From positions 1 through 21,072 of the forward strand of contig JBKOWY010000065.1 in NCBI GenBank assembly GCA_046724655.1: 21,072 nucleotides of DNA. Reading direction: 5' to 3'. Below are positions 1 to 7,277 of this stretch, in pieces (within the stretch, counting starts at the first letter, position 1; each line of letters starts with the position of its first letter). Source of the DNA: JALZAA01 sp046724655 (lineage in GTDB: Bacteria > Actinomycetota > Acidimicrobiia > IMCC26256 > JACDBD01). The notes under the pieces are model-generated. The model saw nothing but the letters and a program-made list of their open reading frames with translations, searched no databases and was not told the DNA's origin. Position numbers and translations under genes: made by a program.

Positions 1-50
1 TCCGCTAGAACCGCTCAAGACCGCTTCAAACGAGTAGCAATTGGAGTAGC
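1..50. repeat. Arm-type repeat cluster, unit A (partial, cut by window edge)
   Basis: Three ~10-bp direct repeats of the CCGCT-N-(G/A)AA type start at 2, 11 and 21. A pair of GAGTAGC heptamers follows at 32-38 and 44-50, exactly 12 bp apart. The block aligns without gaps to 8620-8669 and 14642-14691, where the same repeats lie between a tRNA-Gly fragment and the unit interior. What is seen is repeat identity and fixed spacing. The inference is that these are accessory binding sites for a tyrosine recombinase, and that the matching tRNA fragment lies about 67-117 bp before the window start. Confidence 0.7.
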
Positions 51-231
51 AGGCGGCGCCTCGATGATTCTCAACCTCGTTGAACGAGAGTGTGGACCCT
101 CACATACGTGCCTGCTTGTGTCTTCGCGAGGGCGCTGCGGAGCTCCGTAGCGTCTGAGGTCCTGGCGGGTTGGCTCTCGATGTGCCTGCCGTCGGCTTAG
201 CGTCTGGCTTTCTGAAGTGAAACTCCCGGCT

Positions 232-471
232 TCAGGCGGCATCGTTGATGGTGACGCTGTAGCCGCGAGCGTGGAGCTGGTGGACAAGCGGGCGCGCGTG
301 CTGTTCGGGTCGGAGGCGGTTGAGCCAGTCGCTACCGAGGTCGTTGTAGGGCACGCGGTCGCACACGATGTGGAACGCAGCAACGAGGATGGAGTGGCCG
401 ACTGCCTTGGTTGCCTTGGCTGGGCCGCGCCGGCCGCGGAGTCGGCCGCACTGCGCGGAGTGCCCGCTTCC
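232..471 (-). pseudogene. IS110-family transposase, C-terminal remnant
   Basis: The minus-strand frame reads an 80-residue tail with KAVGHSILVAAFHI, VPYNDLGSDWLNRL, LVHQLHARGYSVTI and a TGA stop at 232-234. This matches the usual C-terminus of IS110/IS116 transposases (the helical part after Transposase_20), including the (P/Q)Y.DLG motif and the final GY(S/T)VT block. An in-frame stop at 472-474 closes it upstream, and no DEDD N-terminal domain is present, so only the end of the gene survives. Sequence just past the stop (plus 200-231) has the GGGAGTTTCACTTCAGA look often seen after IS110 genes. Insertion-sequence decay near an att end is common in genomic islands. The family call is by recalled motif. 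Confidence 0.55.
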
Positions 472-669
472 TCAGCGCCTGCTTATTGGCTCCAAGCTTC
501 CTGAACACCTGAAGGCGACCCTTCCAGCGACCGCCCCCAACGGATCATGACTAGTCGTCAAAAAGGACTATTGGTCGGCGGCGCGTAGTTGCGTTCGCGG
601 TTCCGCTCGCGGCGTCGCTGTGGTGCTACCCGAGGCACTAAGCCGACCGTCACCCTCCGCGCCTTCAAC
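472..669. other. Non-coding gap, nothing recognised
   Basis: This stretch lies between the transposase remnant and the stop of the acetoacetyl-CoA synthetase gene. No convincing reading frame, RNA gene or terminator was seen. It may hold the decayed upstream part of the insertion sequence. Confidence 0.4.
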
Positions 670-2637
670 CTAACGCCGCAGGATCTCGAGCGCCCGAAAC
701 TGCTCGAGCGCCTCCGGGTTGGCCAACGCCTCGACGTTCTTCACAGGCCGGTCGTGCAAGACATCACGCACCGCAAGCTCAACAAGCTTGCCGCTCCTGG
801 TCCGAGGGAGATCTGTGACCGCGATGATGTGGGCCGGGACATGGCGCGGCGATGCGCTCTTCCGGATGCGTTGTCGGATCTCCGCGGTCAGCTCATCAGT
901 GAGCTCGTGACCCTCGGCCAGCACGACGAAGAGCACGATACGGACGTCACCGCGCCAGTCCTGTCCTACGGCTAGGCTCTCGATGACCTCGTCGAGGGCC
1001 TCGACGTGGCGGTAGATCTCAGCGGTGCCGATGCGCACCCCGCCAGGATTGAGCGTCGCGTCGGAACGGCCGTAGATGATGATTCCTCCGTGGTCTGTCC
1101 AGGCCGCGAAGTCACCTTGGTGCCAAGCCTCGGGAAAGCGCTCGAAGTAGGCAGCCCGATATCGGTGGTCACCGGGATCGTTCCAGAATCCCAATGGCAT
1201 TGAAGGAAACGGGGCCGTGCACACGAGCTCGCCTCCCTGGCCAGGAGGGAGGCTGCGTCCGTCGTCGTCGTATACGTCGATCGCGATTCCGAGGCCAGGG
1301 CGCTGGATCTCCCCAGGCCAAACAGGGCCGGTGGGGTCGCCGGCGACGAGACAGCCGCAGAGGTCGGTGCCGCCCGAGATCGAAGCGAGATGGACGTCGG
1401 GCTTCACGTGCTCGTAGACATACTCGAAGCCCTCGACGGCGAGGGGCGACCCAGTCGAAGTGATCGTTCGCATGGTGGCGAGGTCGTGGCTCTTGCCCGG
1501 GCGCAGCCCCCGCTGGCGACAGGAGTCGAGGTACTTGGCCGACGTGCCGAAGAGCGTGATGCCGAACTCGTCGACGAGGTCCCAGAGGACGACGCCATCG
1601 TTGCTCGAAGGTGAGCCGTCATACAGCACGGCGGTCGCCGCGGTCGCAAGCACGGAAGCCAGCCAGTTCCACATCATCCAGCCGGTGGTAGTGAAGTAGA
1701 ACACCCGGTCGCCCGGCTTCACGTCGCAGTGGAGGCGGTGCTCGACCAGATGCTTGATTAGGACGCCCCCAGCCCGGTGCACGATGCACTTCGGGAGCCC
1801 TGTCGTCCCTGAGGAGTAAAGCACGTACAGCGGATGATCGAACGGCAGCGACGCGACCTCGACGCCACCGGGATTCGCAGACGGCAGCCACTCCGTCCAC
1901 GACACCGAGCCGCGTACGGACGAGAGGTCCGGCTCCGGATCGATGTAGCCGATGACCACGGTGGTGCGCACCGTCGGCAGACGTGACGAGATGACAGCCA
2001 GCCCGTCGCGGCAGTCGTAGATCTTTCCTTCGTAGATGTAGCCGTCAACCCCCACGAGAACGACCGGTTGGATCTGTCCGAAACGGTCGACGACGCCCTC
2101 CACGCCGAAATCGGGCGAACACGATGAGAAGATGGCGCCGATGCCCGCGCAGGCAAGCATGAGCGCGATCGCCTCGGGGATATTGGGCATCCACGCAGCG
2201 ACGCGATCGCCCCGCCCGACGCCCGCGCGGCGCAACCCATCCTGGATGCGAGCAACGAGATCGTGGAGCTCTGACCAAGCGATGGCGCTCCGGGCGCCGT
2301 CCTCTCGGGCGAAGAGGATCGCTGCCGAATCGTCGTTCGGGCGAAGAAGATTCTCGGCAAAATTGATCGTTGCGTCGGGAAAGAACCGCGTCGCCCAGAA
2401 CGGAGCCGTGGTCTCGACGACGCGTTCTCCCGGGTTGCCGAGCACGCCCGTGAAACTCCATATCGAGGCCCAGAACCGATCCGGGGCACGGACCGACCAT
2501 TCGTGGAGCGACTCATAGCCTGTGAATTGGATGCCATACGTCTCCGCCGCGTAGGCACCGAATGCCCAAAGATCTGAGGCAAGCACGCGATCCGATGAGG
2601 GGGTCCAGATCGGGTGCGTGGATCGTGGATCGCTCAT
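670..2637 (-). CDS. Acetoacetate--CoA ligase (acetoacetyl-CoA synthetase)
   Basis: A member of the acyl-adenylate-forming (ANL) superfamily, EC 6.2.1.16: acetoacetate + ATP + CoA gives acetoacetyl-CoA, AMP and PPi in the cytoplasm. The 655 residues match the normal length of this family. An ACAS-type N-terminal segment comes first. The phosphate-binding motif YSSGTTGLPKCIVH lies at about residues 274-287, STGSPL and GGTDL follow mid-protein, the hinge YGRSDATLNPGG near 530, and the catalytic lysine is K617 in RTRSGKL. The ending after it (RPVKNVEALANPEAL) is typical of AACS and separates it from acetyl-CoA synthetase. Its ATG overlaps the fumarylacetoacetase stop (ATGA), so the two are probably translationally coupled. 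In context it activates the acetoacetate released by fumarylacetoacetase. It is the last gene of the minus-strand operon. Confidence 0.92.
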   Translation of the reverse strand: MSDPRSTHPIWTPSSDRVLASDLWAFGAYAAETYGIQFTGYESLHEWSVRAPDRFWASIWSFTGVLGNPGERVVETTAPFWATRFFPDATINFAENLLRPNDDSAAILFAREDGARSAIAWSELHDLVARIQDGLRRAGVGRGDRVAAWMPNIPEAIALMLACAGIGAIFSSCSPDFGVEGVVDRFGQIQPVVLVGVDGYIYEGKIYDCRDGLAVISSRLPTVRTTVVIGYIDPEPDLSSVRGSVSWTEWLPSANPGGVEVASLPFDHPLYVLYSSGTTGLPKCIVHRAGGVLIKHLVEHRLHCDVKPGDRVFYFTTTGWMMWNWLASVLATAATAVLYDGSPSSNDGVVLWDLVDEFGITLFGTSAKYLDSCRQRGLRPGKSHDLATMRTITSTGSPLAVEGFEYVYEHVKPDVHLASISGGTDLCGCLVAGDPTGPVWPGEIQRPGLGIAIDVYDDDGRSLPPGQGGELVCTAPFPSMPLGFWNDPGDHRYRAAYFERFPEAWHQGDFAAWTDHGGIIIYGRSDATLNPGGVRIGTAEIYRHVEALDEVIESLAVGQDWRGDVRIVLFVVLAEGHELTDELTAEIRQRIRKSASPRHVPAHIIAVTDLPRTRSGKLVELAVRDVLHDRPVKNVEALANPEALEQFRALEILRR

Positions 2638-3905
2638 CGATGGCCCGATAGCGACGGAGCTGGCGTAATGGTCCCGGAGACTTCGCCCAGGCTGATGACG
2701 GGCCGATCATCACCGCCGCCCCAGCCTCGCAAAATGACGCGATCGTGGTCTCTGAGAAAGGTTCGCTCCGTCCCGTCGGGCAGCTCCAGCGGACGCTCCC
2801 CTCGCCATGTGAGCTCGAGGAGGCTGCCTTCGCTCCCAGGCGTCGGTCCCGAAACGGTGCCCGACGCAAAGAGGTCGCCAGAGCGAGTGGCAGCCCCGTT
2901 GACCGTCGCATGCGCGAGCTGCTGGGAAGCCGTCCAGTACATGTCGGCGAAACCGCTACGGCTCACCACGACTGGCGCCATTCCGGCCGCGCGCATCGCC
3001 TCGCTCTCGATCTGGACTTCGAGATGCAGGTCGAAACCCCAGGGCTCCGATACGCGCAAGTAGTCCGCCACCGGCGGATCCTGGGTCGGTTGCGCCACAC
3101 GGTACGGCGCCAGCGCCTCGAGACTGACCAGCCACGGCGACATCGATGTTGCAAAGCTCTTGCCCAGGAATGGACCCAGTGGTTGGTACTCGTACGCTTG
3201 AATGTCGCGGGCTGACCAGTCGTTTACCAGGCAAAACCCGTAGATGTGATCGGCGGCGTCGGCCACTCTGATCGCAGTCCCGCGATCATTGCCCACGCCG
3301 ACCACGAAGCCGACCTCCAGCTCGATGTCGAGCGCCGTGCTAGGTCCTTCGATGGGCTCCCCGTCGATCAGACGCAGACCGCGCGGCCGAGGTATCTCCT
3401 CATCCGAGACGACGATCGTTCCCGAGCGGCCGTGATAGCCAACGGGGAGTCTGCGCCAGTTGGGATACAACGGCTCGGTGCCGCCACGAAACAAAATGCC
3501 CAGGTTCGTGGCGTGGTGCAGCGATGAATAGAAGTCGACGTAGTCGCCGATCTCAACGGGTAACACCATCGTGAGATCCGCCTGGGCGACAGTGGCACCA
3601 GCGAGTCGCTCGGCAACGGAGTGATCAGTCAACAACTCGGCCAGCCGTGTGCGGAACATCTCCCACGTGGGCCTGCCCGCGGCCAGGAACGCGTTGAGAG
3701 TCGTTGCCTCCCACATGCTTTCCGAAATTCCGGAGCCACTTAGGAGGCCACTCTGGGCCACGGTCGCGAGGTCCAAGGCATGGTCGCCAACCGCCACGTA
3801 TGGCCGTGGGGGTGTTCCTGACCGCACGGCGATGCCGAGCGGCAGGTTCTCGAGTCCGAATCCGCAGCCTTCCGGAATGGGGATCCAGGGACCCGTGTCG
3901 TGCAT
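2634..3905 (-). CDS. fahA: Fumarylacetoacetase
   Basis: Hydrolyses 4-fumarylacetoacetate to fumarate and acetoacetate, the last step of tyrosine/homogentisate breakdown (EC 3.7.1.2). It has 423 residues, as in the animal enzyme (~419). An N-terminal domain starting PWIPIPEGCGFGLENLP is followed by the catalytic FAH fold. Expected metal ligands are visible: D124 (DYVDFYSS), E195 and E197 (LDIELE) and D229 (NDWSARD), with catalytic H131 in HHATN and the PNWRRLPVGYHGR loop at 148-160. The frame stays open upstream, but that part lies inside the preceding isomerase gene. The ATG at 3905 begins 8 bp after that gene's stop and gives the standard N-terminus; a GTG 18 bp upstream (3923) is a possible alternative. 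Confidence 0.93.
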   Translation of the reverse strand: MHDTGPWIPIPEGCGFGLENLPLGIAVRSGTPPRPYVAVGDHALDLATVAQSGLLSGSGISESMWEATTLNAFLAAGRPTWEMFRTRLAELLTDHSVAERLAGATVAQADLTMVLPVEIGDYVDFYSSLHHATNLGILFRGGTEPLYPNWRRLPVGYHGRSGTIVVSDEEIPRPRGLRLIDGEPIEGPSTALDIELEVGFVVGVGNDRGTAIRVADAADHIYGFCLVNDWSARDIQAYEYQPLGPFLGKSFATSMSPWLVSLEALAPYRVAQPTQDPPVADYLRVSEPWGFDLHLEVQIESEAMRAAGMAPVVVSRSGFADMYWTASQQLAHATVNGAATRSGDLFASGTVSGPTPGSEGSLLELTWRGERPLELPDGTERTFLRDHDRVILRGWGGGDDRPVISLGEVSGTITPAPSLSGHR

Positions 3906-3913
3906 ATCGGCGC

Positions 3914-4672
3914 TCAGAGCCACGCGGGAATGGGTGGGAGAACCCCTATGGACGAGGTCAGCCCGGTGCCCTTCCCGCGCCCGATAAGCCACTCGAGCAA
4001 GTCGTGAGCCGGACCCTGCACCACCACCACCTCGTCCTTCGGCCTTGGACCGATAGCCCACCTGCCGGCGGAGTCCGTGGCCACAAGTTCAATTCCGCCG
4101 CAGTTCGGGCGAGCGGTGAAACCGTCGGTGACTTCCTGTAGGAACGCCGCTACTAGCGCCTCGGGAAAATCGGCGAACGAGGCTCCGGAGGCCAGGTCGA
4201 CGGCGTGCACCCAGACCTCGCGGCAACGCATCCAGGGCACCTCAGCCGCCGGGATCGCGCGTCCCGTGCGCGTGCGCACCTCCACCGTCCACGCCGACGC
4301 AGGCAGCGCGTCAACCGCGTTCGCAAACCGGCGCTCCGCCTCGTCGAGGTCGAAGCGAAGCGCCTCCGGCGCCTCGGCGGCGGTGTCTTCGACATCGGCA
4401 TCGCGCCGCGCGGCGCTCTCGTACATCGGGGTTTCGACGCCCGTGCGCGCCCAAGTCAGCAGATTCCCGAGCGCGTCGGCGTTCCGGGCGACGTGGGCGA
4501 TGACGTGTGCTCTGGTCCACATCGGGAGCAGGGATCGCTGGCGCAGCTGTTCGTCCTGCAGACCGCGAACTTGGGCGTCGAAGAGCGACGTGCCCTCGTT
4601 CATCCAGGCGCGCACCGTCTCAAGCACCAGCCGCTCGCTCGTCCCTCCACCGGCCGGCATGGTTTCCGCCAT
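3914..4672 (-). CDS. Mycothiol-dependent isomerase, maleylpyruvate isomerase family (probable maleylacetoacetate isomerase)
   Basis: A 252-residue protein with a DinB-like MDMPI N-terminal domain and a C-terminal SCP-like MDMPI domain. The likely metal triad is H60 (HVIAHVARN), E152 and H156 (REVWVHAVDL), matching the His/Glu-x3-His arrangement known from actinobacterial mycothiol-dependent maleylpyruvate isomerase. In the classical pathway, maleylacetoacetate is isomerised by a glutathione-dependent zeta-class GST (MaiA). No GST gene is present here and actinobacteria use mycothiol, so this gene, sitting between HPPD and fumarylacetoacetase, is the obvious candidate for that step. That assignment is inferred from context. 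The gene starts 15 bp after the HPPD stop and ends 8 bp before the fahA start, so it is inside the operon. Confidence 0.82.
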   Translation of the reverse strand: MAETMPAGGGTSERLVLETVRAWMNEGTSLFDAQVRGLQDEQLRQRSLLPMWTRAHVIAHVARNADALGNLLTWARTGVETPMYESAARRDADVEDTAAEAPEALRFDLDEAERRFANAVDALPASAWTVEVRTRTGRAIPAAEVPWMRCREVWVHAVDLASGASFADFPEALVAAFLQEVTDGFTARPNCGGIELVATDSAGRWAIGPRPKDEVVVVQGPAHDLLEWLIGRGKGTGLTSSIGVLPPIPAWL

Positions 4673-4687
4673 TTCCCGGACCCGGTG

Positions 4688-5812
4688 CTAGAGGTTGCCG
4701 CGGCGGGATTGCTCGCGTTCGATCGCCTCGAACAGCGCTTTGAAGTTGCCGGCCCCGAAGCCACGGGCGCCGACGCGCTGGATGATCTCGAGGAACAGCG
4801 TCGGGCGGTCGGCGATCCCCTCGGTGAAGATCTGGAGGAGGTAGCCGCTGGCGTCCCGGTCAACGAGGATTCCGAGCTCGCTCAGGGCGTCCCAGGGCAG
4901 GGGAACGCCTGCCATCCGTTGGCGCGCATCGTCGTAATACGTGGCCGGGACGTCGAGGAAGCACAGCCCACGGTCGCGCAGCGCCCGAACGCTGGTCACG
5001 ATGTCGTTGGTGCGGATGGCGATGTGCTGGACGCCCGGTCCGCGGTAGAAGTCGAGATACTCCTGGATCTGGCTCGTCCGCAGGCCGGGCGCCGGCTCGT
5101 TCACCGGGAGCACGACACGGCCGCCGTTCCACACAACGGTCGAGCGCAGCGCCGAGTGCTCGGTCGAGATCTGCTCCTCGTCGAAATGCGTGAGCTCGTC
5201 GAGCCCGAACACCGTGCGGTACCAGTCCACCCACGTCCCGAGCGCGCCCTCGGGAACGTTGGCGACGACGTGGTCGATCTGCGTGAGCCCGACCGGCGGG
5301 CCGACCGGCGAAGGAAGCCGGGCCGCCTCGTATCCCGGCGCGAACGGGCCGCGGTAGCCATCGCGCTGGACGAACGTGTGCGTCGTGTCGCCGTACGCGG
5401 CCACGGTCGAACGGGTCACGGACCCCGAACGGTCGCGTCGCCTGTACGGCTCCCGCACAGGATGCGCGCCCCGTGCCGTCGCGGCCGTGAACGCGCCGAC
5501 GGCATCGTCGACGGCGAAGGCGACATCCCGGACGCCGTCGCCATGCCTTCGCACGTGCTCGGCGATCTCCGAATCCGGGCGCAGCCCGCTGGTGGCAAGG
5601 AGGCGTACGGCACCTTGCTCGAGGACGTACGACGCCCGGTCGTCGATGCCCGTCTCGGGGCCGCCGTACGCGACGACGTCGAAGCCGAGCGTCGACGCGA
5701 AGAACGCCGCAGCGTGACGAGCGTTGCCGACCCACAACTCGAGGTGGTCGAAATCGAGCAAGGCAGGCGCGGTGGCGCCGTCACGCGCCGTGCGCGCATC
5801 GAGCGTGGTCAC
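4688..5812 (-). CDS. hppD: 4-hydroxyphenylpyruvate dioxygenase
   Basis: A non-haem Fe(II) enzyme of the VOC superfamily (EC 1.13.11.27) that converts 4-hydroxyphenylpyruvate and O2 to homogentisate and CO2. The 374 residues form two VOC halves. The iron ligands are H181 (LTQIDHVVANV), H263 (GPGVQHIAI) and E342 (LFLEIIQRVGARGFG). The C-terminal helix GAGNFKALFEAIEREQ closes the active site in this family. The substrate region shows LPVNEP and SQIQEYLDFY. 4-Hydroxymandelate synthase is the closest alternative, but the homogentisate dioxygenase and fumarylacetoacetase next door favour HPPD. It starts with GTG at 5812, and GTGA overlaps the stop of the upstream haem-oxygenase-like gene. Confidence 0.93.
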   Translation of the reverse strand: MTTLDARTARDGATAPALLDFDHLELWVGNARHAAAFFASTLGFDVVAYGGPETGIDDRASYVLEQGAVRLLATSGLRPDSEIAEHVRRHGDGVRDVAFAVDDAVGAFTAATARGAHPVREPYRRRDRSGSVTRSTVAAYGDTTHTFVQRDGYRGPFAPGYEAARLPSPVGPPVGLTQIDHVVANVPEGALGTWVDWYRTVFGLDELTHFDEEQISTEHSALRSTVVWNGGRVVLPVNEPAPGLRTSQIQEYLDFYRGPGVQHIAIRTNDIVTSVRALRDRGLCFLDVPATYYDDARQRMAGVPLPWDALSELGILVDRDASGYLLQIFTEGIADRPTLFLEIIQRVGARGFGAGNFKALFEAIEREQSRRGNL

Positions 5813-6639
5813 GACACCCTCCCGGCTTGTCGATCCTCGTCCAGGCCGCGCCAGAAGGCGTACACGCCGTCGAGCATCTGGGTGGCCCCGCGGAGAAACC
5901 GTTCCTCGTCGAAGCCGGGTGTGTCGTACACCTCGCGTAGCTCCTCTTCGGTGTGCGCGGCGTGTTGGTCCTCGAGCTGGTCATGGAACGTCCAGAATCC
6001 CAGCGGGAGATCTGGACACTCGCGCTCCTTGAACGCGCGCAACCCTTGGATGAGCTCCTTCCAGAAGCCGGCCGCAGCCCAATGCTCGACCGCGAACGAC
6101 GCGCCCTCACCGGTCGAGGCGTCGTCCGAGCCGTAGAGGCGAAGGAGCTCGTCGCAGAAGAACTCCGTGCTCGAAGTGGCTTGCCGGCGCGTGCCGAGGT
6201 CCTCGAAGCGAAGGCCGAGAGGCTCGGCGAACTTCAGCAGCCACTCGAAGTGCGCGGCTCCGAACCGGAAGGTCCCGCCGTCGACGGTCCCCTCGGCGCC
6301 CACGATCTCCGGGTCGGTGCCGGGCTCGAGTGGCTTCGCCGCCTCGGCGTGCAGCGGTCGGAACACGACGCCGAGCTCGTTGAGGAGAATCTCCTTGCCA
6401 GCGCGGTACGTGTCGAGGTCGGGCGCGTTGATCACCTTCCGCAGTTGGGCCTCGATGAACAGGTGGCTGAAGACCGAGAACTGGACAGTGAGGTGGCGGA
6501 CGTCGTCGCGGGTGGCCTCTCCCTTCGCGAACCAGGTCGTGTACGGGTTGGCGACCACCACGGGGTGATGGCGAACGACGTCATCGGCACCCGCCTGGAA
6601 GGCGGCGAAGTCACGACCAGGGGCGCTGGCAGCATCCAT
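5809..6639 (-). CDS. Haem-oxygenase-like (TenA/PqqC-fold) iron-containing protein, function unknown
   Basis: A 276-residue helical protein of the 'iron-containing redox enzyme' type (Haem_oxygenase_2-like; relatives include PqqC, CADD, UndA and SznF). Acidic and His residues spaced as in the di-iron members are present: E63 (LFIEAQLRK), H130 (AAHFEW), E185-H186 (AVEHW) and an H219-x3-E223-x2-H226 motif in FHDQLEDQHAAH. The start at 6639 is chosen because GGAG lies 6 bp upstream; an in-frame ATG at 6696 would add 19 proline/serine-rich residues and would overlap a candidate -10 box. Its stop overlaps the HPPD GTG start, so it is the first gene of the operon. No such gene is part of the textbook tyrosine pathway. 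It could act on tyrosine or an aromatic intermediate, supply iron or redox help to the two dioxygenases, or serve an unrelated role. Fold confidence is moderate and substrate unknown. Confidence 0.7.
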   Translation of the reverse strand: MDAASAPGRDFAAFQAGADDVVRHHPVVVANPYTTWFAKGEATRDDVRHLTVQFSVFSHLFIEAQLRKVINAPDLDTYRAGKEILLNELGVVFRPLHAEAAKPLEPGTDPEIVGAEGTVDGGTFRFGAAHFEWLLKFAEPLGLRFEDLGTRRQATSSTEFFCDELLRLYGSDDASTGEGASFAVEHWAAAGFWKELIQGLRAFKERECPDLPLGFWTFHDQLEDQHAAHTEEELREVYDTPGFDEERFLRGATQMLDGVYAFWRGLDEDRQAGRVS

Positions 6640-6788
6640 CGGCGGCTCCGGCACAGCGTCGGTCCGAGATCCGGGCGGACGATCTGACACCGTCATCTGT
6701 ACCCGATCCGCAGAATCAGTCAACAACGGCGGGAATAGTTGGGCAATCTGTTCACAAATCTCGGTGTGAGCCGTACGATCTGGCCACG
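6640..6788. promoter_or_regulatory. Divergent promoter region of the tyrosine-degradation locus
   Basis: Plus strand: TTCACA (6751-6756), 17 bp, TACGAT (6774-6779). The expected transcription start is about 6786-6789, on or next to the lrp ATG, and no ribosome-binding site precedes that ATG, so a leaderless or nearly leaderless mRNA is likely. Minus strand: TTGACT (plus 6718-6723) is 16 bp from TACAGA (plus 6696-6701), which would start transcription near 6689, ahead of the chosen start at 6639. The Lrp operator may be the TTGGGCAAT / TTCACAAAT pair at 6739-6759, which overlaps the plus-strand -35. Hexamers are seen; their use is inferred. Confidence 0.5.
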
Positions 6789-7277
6789 ATGACCAAGGCC
6801 CTCGACGAGCTCGACGGCCGGCTGATCGCGGCGCTGGCCGAGCATCCGCGGGTGGGCGTTCTCGAGCTGGCTCGGATGCTCGGGGTGGCACGGGGCACCG
6901 TGCAGGCCCGGTTGAGCAAGCTCGTCGACCGCGGGGTCATCACGGGGTTCGCGCCGGACGTGGACTTGACGGGGATCGGGTACGAGGTGCTCGGGTTCAC
7001 GTCGATCGAAATCGCCCAGGGTCGTCTCGTCGACGTGGTGGCGCACCTTCAGGACATCCCCGAGGTGCTCGAGGTTCACGCCACCACCGGCCAGGGCGAC
7101 CTGCACTGCCGGGTGGTGGCGCGTACGAACGAGCACTTGCAGCACGTGATCAACCGCATCTTGGAAGTGCAGGGCATCAACCGCACCACGACCGTGATCG
7201 CGCTCTCTGAGCAGATCCCGTTTCGCGTGCTACCGCTCGTGGCGCGCGCCGCAACCCGGGAGGACACCGATGAATGA
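6789..7277 (+). CDS. Lrp/AsnC-family transcriptional regulator
   Basis: A 162-residue DNA-binding regulator with an N-terminal winged helix-turn-helix (LDGRLIAALAEHPRVGVLELARMLGV..., residues 7-60) and a C-terminal RAM/ligand-binding domain (about 68-145, including VLEVHATTGQGDLHCRVVA). It begins DELDGRLIAAL, the classic AsnC opening. It is transcribed divergently from the HPPD operon and overlaps the homogentisate dioxygenase start by 8 bp. Lrp-type regulators often sense amino acids or their keto acids, so control of both arms by tyrosine, 4-hydroxyphenylpyruvate or homogentisate is a reasonable inference. The ATG lies about one -10 distance after TACGAT, with no Shine-Dalgarno sequence. 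Confidence 0.9.
   Translation: MTKALDELDGRLIAALAEHPRVGVLELARMLGVARGTVQARLSKLVDRGVITGFAPDVDLTGIGYEVLGFTSIEIAQGRLVDVVAHLQDIPEVLEVHATTGQGDLHCRVVARTNEHLQHVINRILEVQGINRTTTVIALSEQIPFRVLPLVARAATREDTDE

Noticed and set aside
76..88. Palindrome CTCGTT-G-AACGAG as an operator or terminator
   Set aside because: It is short, has no gene next to it that it could control and no T-run. It is probably chance or part of the decayed insertion sequence.
2634..4061. A longer fumarylacetoacetase with 52 extra N-terminal residues
   Set aside because: The extra part lies within the isomerase gene, is Gly/Arg-rich without family similarity, and the ATG at 3905 gives the standard N-terminus.
4205..6136. A very long plus-strand open frame opposite the HPPD and isomerase genes
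   Set aside because: It is antisense to two genes with clear catalytic motifs. Its translation is Arg/Glu/Ala-rich with no domain pattern, as expected from the complementary strand of GC-rich coding DNA.
5809..6891. A 360-residue version of the haem-oxygenase-like protein
   Set aside because: It would run through the divergent promoter and into the lrp gene. The extra N-terminus is low-complexity, and a start with GGAG 6 bp upstream exists at 6639.
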